The position numbers and the translations under genes were made by a program. Source: Siphlonurus alternatus (taxonomy: Eukaryota > Arthropoda > Insecta > Ephemeroptera > Siphlonuridae). Taken from it: a stretch of DNA of 64,000 nt. The notes under the pieces are model-generated. The model ran no database searches. It was not told the origin of the DNA and was given only the letters and a program-made list of their open reading frames with translations. Every line of letters begins with the position of its first letter. The first letter of the stretch is position 1. The stretch is taken from positions 41,024,979 to 41,088,978 of the forward strand of contig OX463780.1 of assembly GCA_949825025.1 (NCBI GenBank), in the 5' to 3' direction. Of the stretch, positions 32,301 through 42,622 are shown piece by piece.

Positions 32301-33593
32301 TTGAAAGCATGAGAGTATTAGTATCACGCAGATTGTTTAGCAGCAATTTGTTTGTTGTCTATTACAAAGTTATAACGATTAATTAAATGTGCTTCGCTTT
32401 TTCTTGACGTAGATCTACCTAATTAAAATTGACGTTCCCCGGTTACAGGTTTTTCAAATTCTTGGAGTTAACTGTATCAGTTTATGTCATATGTCAATTA
32501 TGTGTGAATTTTTTTTTATGAAACAAATTTAAAAAGAATTAATAACTTGAATGGCTTAGCAGCGATAGGATATGATAGGGAGATCTTTGATCGATATTCG
32601 ACCCCCTAACTTACCTGAATGTGAAGATTGCTTTGTATTTTTCAACTGTGCGTCCCTCTCGAACTGCTCAGTGTTATCGTCCACCCCCGCTTTGAGTTTG
32701 CCGGCCTGAGCGTCCAGCATGAGCTGCAAGAAGTCGACCCTGCGGTTGCTATGTCCCTGGCTGGAGAGCGCCTCTCGTTGCCTCTGTGCCTTGCCCTCCA
32801 GCAGCACCTTGGCCAGGAAGTCCACCGTCTCCTTGTTCATGAAACGGACCCCCAGCAGACGGGCCACGCGGGCGCTGCTCACCACCACGATCGAGAAGAA
32901 GAGTGCGAAACGCATGGACACCGACATCTGTTGGAACTTGGACGTAATCCGGACAAACTCGGCGTCCGGATCGGCTAACGAATCGCATTGTACTCCAAAT
33001 GCACAAGATGCAATAACGTCTAATGTAAATCGACCGAAGAATTCTTTCATTTCAATTTCTTTTTCTTCTTGATTAAATTTATCCAAATAATTTTTCATTT
33101 GTTCATTGCATGTTGTTATTAAATTTGACATTAATTTCATTTTACCTGATGAAAATATAGGTGTTGATGCTGATCGTACTTTTTTCCATTCTGAACCTTT
33201 TAATAATAATAAATTACTTTCTTCAATAGAATTTGGTCTTAAAACTGTTGTTTGTCTGTCTACAAAACATTCAAAATCGCGTACCATGACATTTCTTATT
33301 AAATCTGGATCAAGAAGCATCAATGATGGACGACGACCTTCAAAAAATCCTCCAATTGCATTTCCTTTCAATTGATTATACAATATTTCTTGCATTTCGT
33401 GAAACGATATACGAAACAGTAGACGTTCTTTGACGTTCCCAAAGAACACGGTTGGAGGAAGGAATGGAACTCCCATTTTTTCATAATTCTTGAAGTTCCA
33501 TGTGAGGTACAGGTAGAACATGGCGGCGGCCGCAACCACGAGGAACCATGGTGACGTGAGCGTGCTGAGCGCAGACTCGATGCAGCAAAACAT
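29171..33593 (-). CDS. Cytochrome P450, CYP3 clan, complete (4 exons)
   Basis: Exons on the - strand are 33593..32615, 30250..30035, 29675..29421 and 29334..29171. All introns are GT-AG and the split codons restore Ala327, Glu399 and Gly484, giving 537 residues, a usual microsomal P450 length. Features in order: N-terminal membrane anchor (about 15-32), hinge GVPFLPP (41-47), C-helix WKKVR (136-140), I-helix AGYETS with the oxygen-activating Thr (343-348), K-helix ETLR (399-402), FDPDRF (454-459), haem loop FGSGPRNCIG with ligand Cys482. The C-terminal end (GMRFAMMSTKMA, ERTQIPYKL) is close to the CYP3A/CYP6/CYP9 style. It should be an ER-anchored monooxygenase using NADPH-P450 reductase. Substrate is unknown, but this clan mostly handles xenobiotics. 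The start ATG lies in an exon that opens only 9 bases upstream, so a non-coding first exon is expected. Confidence 0.93.
29421..29675 (-). CDS. P450 exon 3 (ExxR, PERF region and haem loop)
   Basis: The acceptor tttttctcacgtag precedes it and the donor gtaaga follows. It starts within the Glu codon of ETLRKHPPVSRVDR, runs through YYPEPQKFDPDRFLPEN and ends in the haem-binding FLPFGSGPRNCIG. Confidence 0.94.
30035..30250 (-). CDS. P450 exon 2 (I-helix to K-helix)
   Basis: The acceptor cttttccacag precedes it and the donor gtgata follows. It encodes the I-helix with LLFLLAGYETSS and LTFAAYELALHPEIQQRARE, ending HMPFLENVMQ. It is GC-rich compared with the surrounding introns. Confidence 0.94.
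30251..32614 (-). other. P450 intron 1, AT-rich
   Basis: 2.4 kb with no recognised element or exon. The short introns at 29335-29420 and 29676-30034 contain only A/T runs (for example at 29938-29972). Confidence 0.75.
32615..33593 (-). CDS. P450 exon 1 (N-terminus to before I-helix)
   Basis: Begins at ATG in the context gccgcgATG, nine bases after a good acceptor (ttttgtcacag, AG at 33603-33604), and ends at donor gtaagt. It encodes 326 residues plus one base. An in-frame ATG lies further upstream (33680) but would read through the acceptor, so I prefer 33593. Base composition changes sharply within the exon (see findings). Confidence 0.92.
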
Positions 33594-34833
33594 CGCGGCG
33601 GTCTGTGACAAAAATACACACAATGTAGCGAGACCTTTGGACTTAGGAGTGTTACAATCGTTACAATGTTTAAATGCCAAGTCACTGCATAATATACATC
33701 AGTGCGCATGTACTGTTGTTGTCTACTCTAAAATGTCAGTTAAGATCGCATTTTGTTAATAAATAATTAATTAAATAATTGTACATTAAATCTTCGGTCA
33801 GAAAAGAGATAAATATTCAAAATGTACACTACACCTATAGTGACATAATGTCAAGCAACTTATAAAGAGAACTTGAACTGTTTTTTTATTATTATACAGT
33901 TTATACAGTATAAATTAATGGATTTGGAGATACTCTTATTGTCATTAATTTGCATAAATATCTTTATCTATCAGATGAGCTGCAGTGGCATGTAGGGGAA
34001 TAAAAAATTATACTAAACAGAATAATGAGCATTATTCATTGTTTAAAGAAATTGCATAAAAAGCAGTTTGTCAAAAAATGAAGCAAAAATACGGATATTG
34101 ATAAATTTAAAACTTTTCAACTTCCTGTAACCACAATTCCTAATCTGATTAAAATTCATAACTGACATAAGATCTCCTTATCACGCAAGAAGTGCTTATT
34201 TCATCCCTGGCAGGTGTAACTTAACTTAATGGAATGAGAAGATGTGAGCGAGATAAAGTTATATAATGGTATAATTATAGCTGTCACTCATAAGGCTTTT
34301 ATTTTTTATAAGTTATTCACTCAAGAAAATAAATTGTAATATGATATAGCGGACACAGCAAGAAAATTAAGTACTTAATTATAGGCTTTTTATAACGGAT
34401 TTAATGAGAGGACGTACGCCCACTACATTATTATATAAAAAGGTTGCGTTGGTGGACTAAATTTAATTTTGAAAGAACAAAAATTTTCTAAATCACTGTG
34501 ACGAGGGTTAACATTAAATAATTTCTTTAAGAAAAAAACAAAATCGTGATAAACATACCTAAAATTAGTGACGGCTCGTTGAATAAATTTATTATAAAAT
34601 TATCTTTTAAATAAAAATAAATCAAGACCCAGGCAATTTTCTATAATTTTTTAGCACATAATAATCAAGAACTATATAACTATATAGAGAAGCATTCTAG
34701 AAATTCTAGAACCATTTTCCTCCATGGTTATATCGATTATAAACTATACTATATCTCTGCTGCAGTGTTATTTGCAGTGTTATTATGATGGATAAGCTAT
34801 GACAACAATTACAACAGTTTTGTTGCTGCTTAC

Positions 34834-34960
34834 CTGATAGAGAATGACCGGCAAGTTTTTACTACGACGTTGCTATGAAACCAGCTGCTGCTGCTGTTCA
34901 ATGTTTCATCCCGAGTGGCGCTGCAGCTCTCGCGTTCAATGTGATCAAATGACCTTAAAA
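34834..34960 (-). other. Probable non-coding first exon of the P450
   Basis: The - strand has a strong donor ctatcag/gtaagc (exon edge at 34834). It is preceded by GC-richer sequence (gctgcagcgccactcgggat, about 34910-34930) in an otherwise AT-rich area. This fits the missing 5' UTR exon implied by the acceptor at 33603-33604. The 5' limit and the promoter are not identifiable. Confidence 0.45.
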
Positions 34961-36990
34961 CTTTTTTATTGTACATGTTGCGTAATCAAATTTAAAAATT
35001 TTAGCGACTTAATTTTTTATCAGCTGATTCATATAAGGGTGACACTTTAAAAAGTTTAAAATAATAACAATACAATGACGTGCCTTTTTTTAAATATTTT
35101 TTTTTTAATAGAAAGCATTAAATAATTATAATATTAATATTTTGTGCGATGTGTTCTTGTATATAATATAACGTATATAAGTCAATTTAATTGTGTATTA
35201 TTTTAAATTTAAAAATTTGAAGCACAGTTTTATTACGCAGTATAATAATTGCGCATTAACGAATGAAATTTAATTGACTAGTATGTTAATTAAATACTTT
35301 TAAATGCGTAGAAAATTGTATGAGATCAAACTAACGAGGGCTTTATAATTTATTTACTCACCTGTATTTTTTTTTTCTTTTAATTATGAGTAAAAACGCG
35401 CACCTGCATTTTATTCATTATTATTTTTCATATCCGACAGTTAAAACGTCTAGTTTAATTAATTTAAGTACTCCTCAAATTTTAATTGTAATTTGTATAA
35501 TTATTTTAATATAATACATGGTAATTAATAAATTTTATGAGCTATAAAAACAAACAATATATGCAAATTTTACTAATAAGAGTCATTTTGACCTAGCTAA
35601 AACATAATATATTTAATATATATTGTGTTTGTGTGTTCTCAAGTGATCCCCTTTAACAAAAATACCAAACTGACATGATTTATTTTATTTGGATATTTTG
35701 GATTAAATACACAAAAGAGTTTCCCTCTCTTCAAAAAATGATTTGTTGTGAGATGTTTGTCAAATCATATCATTTAGTTATTAATTCTCTCAAGAGATGG
35801 CGTTGAGATGATGTTCAACTCAAAACCTCCCACATTCCTGATCGTCTACCTGCCATCCACGTTCACACGCGCACCTGTGAATTTATTATGACAATATTTT
35901 ATCGGAAACTCACGCTAGGCTCTCTCACGCAGCACCAAATTTGGCAGGAGAAACTGCGGACGATGCTCCCTCATCAACTATAATATATAAAGGAATGTTT
36001 CTACATTATTATAATCATCAAAACTTTATAAATTTGCGATAATTATATAATATAATATATATATAAACAAAATCGTTTTTGTTAGAGTAATTTTCTACAC
36101 AAAAAGATAAAAGAGCTACTTAAATATTTATTTTATTATAAATGGATAAAGAATGTAAATAACTTATAATAAATATCAAATTTTTATAGGGCTATATTGG
36201 TATATACCTTTTAGAATACAAAAATACCATAAAAATGTATATTTATTAAATATATTTTTATTGTATTTTGCTGCACCTTTTCTAATTCACTAGATTTTAC
36301 TAATATTGACCATTTTTTAGTTCTATTTAAAGATAGTCTATAATAAAGATAATATTGTTGAAGTATTTATTAATTGACGCAGGCCTGCATGATAAAATGA
36401 TAAAATAGCGTGTTTATGTGTGTTGATGCAGGGAGTAATATTGTTCCATTACACGCTAACTGCAGCTCGCACGACATGTAATCATTTCTCATTTAAAATT
36501 AACATTGAAACTTTTAAGGTTGACTTAATTTTATGAAGGTTAAGGTACATTTTTAATGACCCATCATTTATATTTTTGCTATAAATTGTGCTGTTCCTTT
36601 GTGGACGGAGTAATTTATTATAGTTGTGATGGCACCATCATGTTTTAATATATAACAAAATTTTAAAGTACAGCAGGAAAATCGTAAAAAAAAAGAGGTT
36701 ATTGATGGTTTACGTATTTGCACTGCTCTGTTATACTCTGCTTCAAAACCAAAGCAAATACATAAAATTTTACTGCTGACGGGTCTATTTTTTTCTGAGT
36801 ACTTGGTTCGTTGCTTGAGGGAACCAACCATACTTAGAAGCAGAAAATTTTACACTGAGAAAAATACTGGTGTTTAGTTTCATTACTCGTTTACTTTTTC
36901 GCAAATAAAATAAATTTATAGAGAACATTATTTGTGCTGTTTATTAGCTGTAATTTGTAATTTTTGTAACTTGCATCATGTAACAGATGA
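34961..36990. other. AT-rich DNA upstream of the P450
   Basis: No gene or mobile element recognised. It is likely to include the P450 promoter, but no TATA or initiator can be singled out. Confidence 0.6.
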
Positions 36991-37255
36991 ACGCTCAAGT
37001 GCAAGTAAATCCCCATATTACTAGTTTCTCCGAGCGATGCGCGGGGTTCGAGTCCGCAAGGGACCACACAGACTGAATGGCGCTGAATGAAGGCGCCCAG
37101 TGTGGCGGCGCCTGCTGCTGTCTGCATGGCGTCATCTGCCGCCATGTGAGGCTGCCCCTTGTATTGCACCTCCTCCTCCCTATAACTACTGTATGTTGAA
37201 CCGGGGAGAGATTACACCAGACGCATGACCACATCCGTCCGTGTTTTATAAACAT
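36990..37255. other. GC-rich island, possible - strand promoter and exon
   Basis: On the - strand TATAAA (37245-37250) is followed about 80 bases later by caccATGG-like starts and an open frame (MAADDAMQTAAGAATLGAFI...) to about 37010. The + strand is open over part of the same stretch, and ggggttcgagtccgc (about 37037-37051) matches a tRNA B-box. None of these readings can be confirmed, and the protein is not recognised. Confidence 0.2.
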
Positions 37256-37499
37256 TGCAGGAAGTCTGATAAAATTAATATATTATAAAATCCTTGAGAT
37301 TATAACATTAGTCTCAAAACCACTCTCGTCCATCGGCTTAAATAGTTACGACATATCAGTCAATAGAAGTATTGTAATTCATATAATATCGTGAGAAAAA
37401 TTGTGTAATATCTCCAATTTTCAAATATTCCAATGTTAAAATTCCAGCATATGATTCAAAGCTGGAACACTGCTATTTATATAAAACACTATATATACT

Positions 37500-37500
<1 letters not shown>

Positions 37501-37582
<82 letters not shown>

Positions 37583-37584
37583 TT
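37501..37584. repeat. (TTTA)21 microsatellite
   Basis: Perfect tetranucleotide repeat of about 84 bases. Confidence 0.97.
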
Positions 37585-38119
37585 GTTTTGATTTGAAGAT
37601 TTTAGTGCCGGATAATTAATCCATCTTTGAAATTTATATCTATCTAGCATTAATGCATACTCAAAAAGTGCTGAATAGGAGAAAATTCAAGTTTTCTTGA
37701 GAAAAGTGTTTATAAAGTTTCGATGTCACCCAATTATACATATAAACCGACAGAGAAAATTGCCTTGCATTAATTAACTGCATGCATGCAGTATTACCAC
37801 ATAACTATTAATACTATATTATATAAAAGCTCTTTGTACATGCAAAGGTATGAGACTTTGTATCTAGGTTACTCAATTAGGTTTGAAATTAATATTCTAT
37901 TGATTTTTCTCAACATCAATCTCTCTTGTTTAATCTGTGTAGTTGTTACATGATAAAATTTGCGGGGGCTGCAAAAATCCTTGTATAAAATCCCACACAT
38001 AGGTTTATATAAGGTAGCTTGGTTGGTCCTGCTGAAGCTCTGAACACACAAATCGCCCCCCATACAATCTAGCAGTAACACACTGTGATGTTTACGTTGC
38101 ACCGTGTGAGGTCGCTTGT

Positions 38120-38425
38120 AGAGACTGCATGCATGACCACATACGTCGTCCTGCAGAACTGCTGCCTCGGTGTCGAGCAACTCCCATGTCCAGGGGGTAT
38201 TGTTTCCCCTCTCCATTGCAGTGCCTGCATGATCACACATAAATATTACGTAGTCCTAAACTGCAGCCTCTGCGACAAGCAACTCCTCATGCTCAGCTAG
38301 CTTGGAAGTGCTTGGTAGGATTTGGTCTCCAGTGGTTGTAATGGCTGTATTGCATGAACACACTCGGCTGTACTGTAGTCTCAGTGTACAGCAACTCGCA
38401 GAGCTCTTTCTCCAATAGTTATAAA
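38120..38425. repeat. Degenerate tandem repeat, about 3 units
   Basis: The motif gcatgaNcaca recurs at about 38133, 38226 and 38352. Each time it is followed 30-60 bases later by a ctgcagcctc-like block and a gcaactc block. Spacings of 93 and 126 bases show indels. A related gcatgaccacat sits at 37223. Confidence 0.4.
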
Positions 38426-38654
38426 TGAATTTTACGTTAATAAATCCTAATTATCTTATATTATACCGATTTCAAAATGTTCAACTCTGTCGCGTGATAT
38501 ATAAACCAATTGCAGGCTATTTAAACTTGATTTATACTCTAACTTGACCAGCACACTACCGACGTTGTGTAATTCAGTGACTACCACATATATACTTCTA
38601 TATTTTTCTATAAACAGGGAAAACTGAGCCATAGGTATTAAATACCTGAAACAA

Positions 38655-39125
38655 TTAAAGGTGAACTGAAGGGATTGCTTTTTTTTCCCTTTAGGGAACC
38701 TTATATTACCTATCCCATCCATCTGCACTAATTTTTTCATGGCAGATATTTATTGTGCTGCTGTAGGACAATTAGTGAAAAAGTGAAGTTGTGACGTATT
38801 AGCGACGGTTGGTTGACTTAAAACTCGCCGCGGTGAAAAAACACACGAGCGACCGCGGAAACTGCCGAGGGAGTGGCGATCGCGAGCCGATCGCCGCTCC
38901 CTCTGCAGTTTCCGCGGTCGCTCGCGGTCGCTCGTGTGTTTTTTCACCGCGGCGAGTTTTAAGTCAACCAACCGTCGCTGATACGTCACAACTTCACTTT
39001 TTCACTAATTGTCCTACAGCAGCACAATAAGTATCTGCCATGAAAAAATTAGTGCAGATGGATGGGATAGGTAATATAAGGTTCCCTAAAGGGAAAAAAA
39101 AGCAATCCCTTCAGTTCACCTTTAA
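38655..39125. mobile_element. Hairpin MITE flanked by TTAA, 471 bases
   Basis: Near-perfect palindrome. The left arm starts TTAAAGGTGAACTGAAGG and the right arm ends with its complement. The centre (about 38880-38910) is GC-rich with gcgatcgcgagccgatcgcc. Both borders are TTAA (38655-38658, 39122-39125), as expected for piggyBac-type or other TTAA-specific insertion. Antisense ORFs in the two arms encode the same peptide because of the symmetry. Confidence 0.85.
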
Positions 39126-39178
39126 TAATTTGGATTATTCTGCATTTATTATATTGTAATAATTTCTGATATTTTTAC

Positions 39179-39522
39179 TTAAAGGCATACAGGCCTCAAA
39201 TTAATAACTTGATAGTCACAGGGAGTTGCTTGAGTTGACAATCAACATTCGGATCATTTTTTCCGTGCGCGATGCTGCTGCATGAGCGGAGGGCTGCAAA
39301 GTAAGTATGCAGGTCCTTGATGACGTCAAAATGACGTCACAGCGCACAAACATACATACGCCGCCATGTTTTTTGACGTCATCAAGGACCTGCATCTTTA
39401 CTTTGCAGCCCCCGCTCATGCAGCTGCATCGCGCACGGAAAAAATAATCCAAATGTTGATTGTTAACTCAAGCAACTCTCTGTGACTGCCTAATTTTTAA
39501 TTTGAGGCCTGTATCCCTTTAA
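39179..39522. mobile_element. Second TTAA-flanked hairpin MITE, 344 bases
   Basis: Ends TTAAAGGcatacaggcctca and complement, with TTAA on both borders (39179-39182, 39519-39522). The arms are inverted over about 140 bases (for example atgacgtcatcaaggacctg reading in both directions). Three TGACGTCA motifs lie in and around the loop. It shares the TTAAAGG start with the neighbouring element 53 bases away but not its body. Confidence 0.8.
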
Positions 39523-40061
39523 TATCTGGCTGCCTTGGCAATATTTTGTTCTTAAGGCATTAACCTGAGGTTTATATTATTATTATAGCTTATAATGTTT
39601 ACGATGTATATGATATTGTGTTAGCTGGTCAAATATTATACTTATTTATTTATTTATTACTTTTTATTTATTACAATGTTAGCTTACTACAGCATATTCT
39701 GCTATTGGTGCTATTCAGCTATTTTTTTGGTGGTTGCATATTGCTGTTGTGTACTCTATAGGGCCCCAGAGAATTGGTCCGAAGAGGAATTGGTCCGAAA
39801 AGGAATTGGTCCGAAAAAGAGGCGGTGCCAACTTGGAGTGGGGGGTTCTTAAAAACGTGTCAGATAAAAGTTGCAACGCTGCAAACGATTCGGACCAATT
39901 CCGCTTTCGGACCATTTCCTCTAAATATGATTTTTTTTTAATTTTGGTAGCATTACAAAGTGTACAGTAATAATTTTAAAAATGCAGTTAACTACTAAAA
40001 GTGCATTTATTGCAAATTGCAGACACTAACTTTATTTAAAAAAAAACGGCCAAAAGAAGGC

Positions 40062-40613
40062 GAAGAATTGGTCCGAAAGGGGAATTGGTCCGAAAGCTTT
40101 AATATATCAATTAAGAGGAATTGGTCCGAAAGCTTTATAATATCAATAAAGAGGAATTGGTCCGAAAGCTTTATTACATCAATATAGAGGAATTGGTCCG
40201 AAAGCTTTATATTGTCAATTAAGAGGAATTGGTCCGAAAGGTTTATTATATCAATATAGAGGAATTGGTCCGAAAGGTTTATTATATCAATATAGAGGAA
40301 TTGGTCCGAAAGCTTTATAATGCCAAAATAGAGGAATTGGTCCGAAAGCTTTATAATGTCAATTAAGAGGATTTGGTCCGAAAGCTTTATAATGTCAAAA
40401 TAGAGGAATTGGTCCGAAAGCTTTAATATATCAATAAAGAGGAATTGGTCCGAAAGCTTTATAATGTCAATTAAGAGGAATTGGTCCGAAAGCTTTATAA
40501 TATCAGGAAAGAAGAATTGGTCCGAAAGCTTTATAATATCAATAAAGAGAAATTGGTCCGAAAACTTTATAATGTCAGTAAAGAGGAATTGGTCCGAAAG
40601 GTTTATTATATCA
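40062..40613 (+). repeat. 36-bp tandem array, left arm of foldback element
   Basis: Units start at 40115 and recur exactly every 36 bases to 40583 (13 steps without an indel), plus two or three less regular units before 40115. The first 17 bases (gaggaattggtccgaaa) are strongly conserved. The second half varies among about four subtypes (for example ctttataatgtcaattaa, ctttataatatcaataaa). Confidence 0.95.
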
Positions 40614-41439
40614 CAAACTAAAATATAAAATGAAATTTTATGACAATATTTTATGATAAAAAATTAATAATATGGAATAAGGGTGGAATTCAAAATTGCT
40701 AAAAAATCACTTCAGTCATGATATCTATGTAATTTTTGGACACAGTGATATTTTTGTAAATATTATTCAAATTATTAAAATTCAGCTACACAAATAACAA
40801 GATTCTGTGGTATTAATTATATAACAAATTAGCATCCATCATTGTAATTTTTAGGGAAATCCTTAGTCAATATAATTATTATGAATATAAAAATATGTAA
40901 TTATTTTTAAAAAAATTATACGTACTGATGACAGAAAAAGGTTAAAAAGCACACTGGAAATATTTAATTATTCAATTAAAGCATGCTGTCATTTGATGGA
41001 CTATTACATCTTGTCTTATTGGCTAAAAATGTATTTAAAATTATTTTTTTAAAGCTTTAATAATTTTTTATGCAACTGCACAATTAAAAGATAACAAATT
41101 ATTCTTCTTAGTAAAATATTAAAAAATTGAAAACGAAGTCAAATCACCTCATACGTACATATTGAAAAAATTAAAAAATTAGTACGTGAAGAAATAATAT
41201 ATACACAGTTTTGCAGTTTTGTACTAGATCATTCTCTTTTTTTTATTCATGGGATTTCAAACAAAAACAAACGAGCCTTCAGTGGCCTCCCCCACACCCC
41301 CAATTTAAAATTAAAATATATGGCAGATTCCTCTTTATTGCTATAATATATATAGTAAAGATTTCAGACGAATTCCCATTTCGGACAGTTTCCTCTCTAC
41401 TTATGAAATTAAATTTTAGGACAGATTCCCCTTTACTGA

Positions 41440-42320
41440 TATAATAAAGCTTTCGGACGGACTCCCCATTCGGACCAATTCCTCTTAATTGACATTATAA
41501 AGTTTTCGGACCAATTCCACTTAATTGACATTATATATAGCTTTCGGACCAATTCCTCATATTGACAATATAAAGCTTTCGGACCAATTCCTCTATTTTG
41601 ACATTATAAACCTTTCGGACCAATTCTTCTTTCTTGACATTATAAAGCTTTCGGACCAATTCCTCTTAATTGACATTATAAAGTTTTCGGACCAATTCCT
41701 CTTTATTGATATTATAAAGCTTTCGGACCAATTCTTCTTTCTTGATATTATAAAGTTTTCGGACCAATTCCTCTTAATTAACATTATAAAGCTTTCGGAC
41801 CAATTCCTCTTAATTGACATAATAAAGCTTTCGGACCAATTCTTCTTTCTTGATATTATAAAGCTTTCGGACCAATTACTCTTAATTGACATTATAAAGC
41901 TTTCGGACCAATTCCTCTATTTTGACATTATAAAGCTTTCGGACCAATTCCTCTTAATTGACATTATAAAGCTTTCGGACCAATTCCTCTATTTTGACAT
42001 TATAAACCTTTCGGACCAATTCTTCTTTCTTGACATTATAAAGCTTTCGGACCAATTCCTCTTAATTGACATTATAAAGTTTTCGGACCAATTCCTCTAT
42101 TTTGACATTATAAAGCTTTTGGACCAATTCCTCTTTATTGATATTATAAAGCTTTCGGACCAATCCTTCTTTCTTGATATTATAAAGCTTTCGGACCAAT
42201 TCCTCTTAATTGACATTATAAAGTTTTCGGACCAATTCCTCTTTATTGATATTATAAAGCTTTCGGACCAATTCCTCTTAATTGATATATTAAAGCTTTC
42301 GGACCAATTCCCCTTTCGGA
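41440..42320 (-). repeat. 36-bp tandem array, right arm of foldback element
   Basis: Same unit as the left array in inverted orientation, about 24 copies. Because 36 is divisible by three and the unit has no stop in one + frame, it reads as a 286-codon ORF (41525-42385) of 12-residue repeats such as LSDQFLLIDIIK. I regard this as non-coding. Subtype order hints at duplication of multi-unit blocks. Confidence 0.93.
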
Positions 42321-42622
42321 CCAATTCTTCGCCTTCTTTTGGCCGTCTTTTTTTAAATAAAGTTAGTTTCTGCAATTTGCAATAAATGCACTTTTAAAAT
42401 TATTACTGATTACACTTTGTAATGCTACCAAAATTAAACAAAAATCATATTTAGAGGAAATGGTCCGAAAGCGGAATTGGTCCGAATCGTTTGCAGCGTT
42501 GCCACTTTTATCTGACACGTTTTTAAGAACTCCCCCACTCCTCGTTGGCACCGCCTCTTTTTCGGACCAATTCCTTTTCGGACCAATTCCTCTTCGGACC
42601 AATTCCTAGGAGCCCTCTATAG

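Larger units (their letters stand above)
39762..42614. mobile_element. Foldback transposon with arms of 36-bp arrays and 8-bp TSD
   Basis: An exact 8-base repeat CTCTATAG borders the unit (39754-39761 and 42615-42622). Ends are ggccccagagaattgg and the complement of ggctcctaggaattgg. Outer arms of about 300 bases (39762-40061, 42314-42614) are inverted copies. Inside these, a left array (about 40062-40613, 15-16 units) and a right array (about 41440-42320, about 24 units) carry the same 36-bp unit in opposite orientation, around gaggaattggtccgaaagct. A central region of about 800 bases (40614-41430) is unique, AT-rich and has no ORF. There is no transposase. The 8-bp duplication with T at 2 and A at 7 fits hAT-type integration, but the GG ends are not typical hAT ends. 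Confidence 0.9.

Noticed and set aside
33594..33680. Upstream in-frame ATG (33680) as the P450 start
   Set aside because: It would read through a good acceptor at 33603-33604 and add residues unlike a P450 signal anchor. The ATG at 33593 directly precedes the membrane helix.
37037..37051. tRNA gene suggested by a B-box
   Set aside because: No A-box at the right distance and no cloverleaf can be drawn from the flanking bases.
38750..39030. Two similar ORFs of 73-79 codons on opposite strands
   Set aside because: They are the two arms of the palindromic MITE read in mirror orientation, with no start context or homologue.
40062..42320. Regular 36-base repeats resembling CRISPR repeat length
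   Set aside because: There are no unique spacers between units, the units are directly adjacent, the genome is eukaryotic and the arrays are the inverted arms of a transposon with a target duplication.
41525..42385. 286-codon ORF with 12-residue repeats as a repeat protein gene
   Set aside because: It is the readable frame of the 36-bp array, its ends run into the non-coding outer arm, and the opposite strand is equally open.
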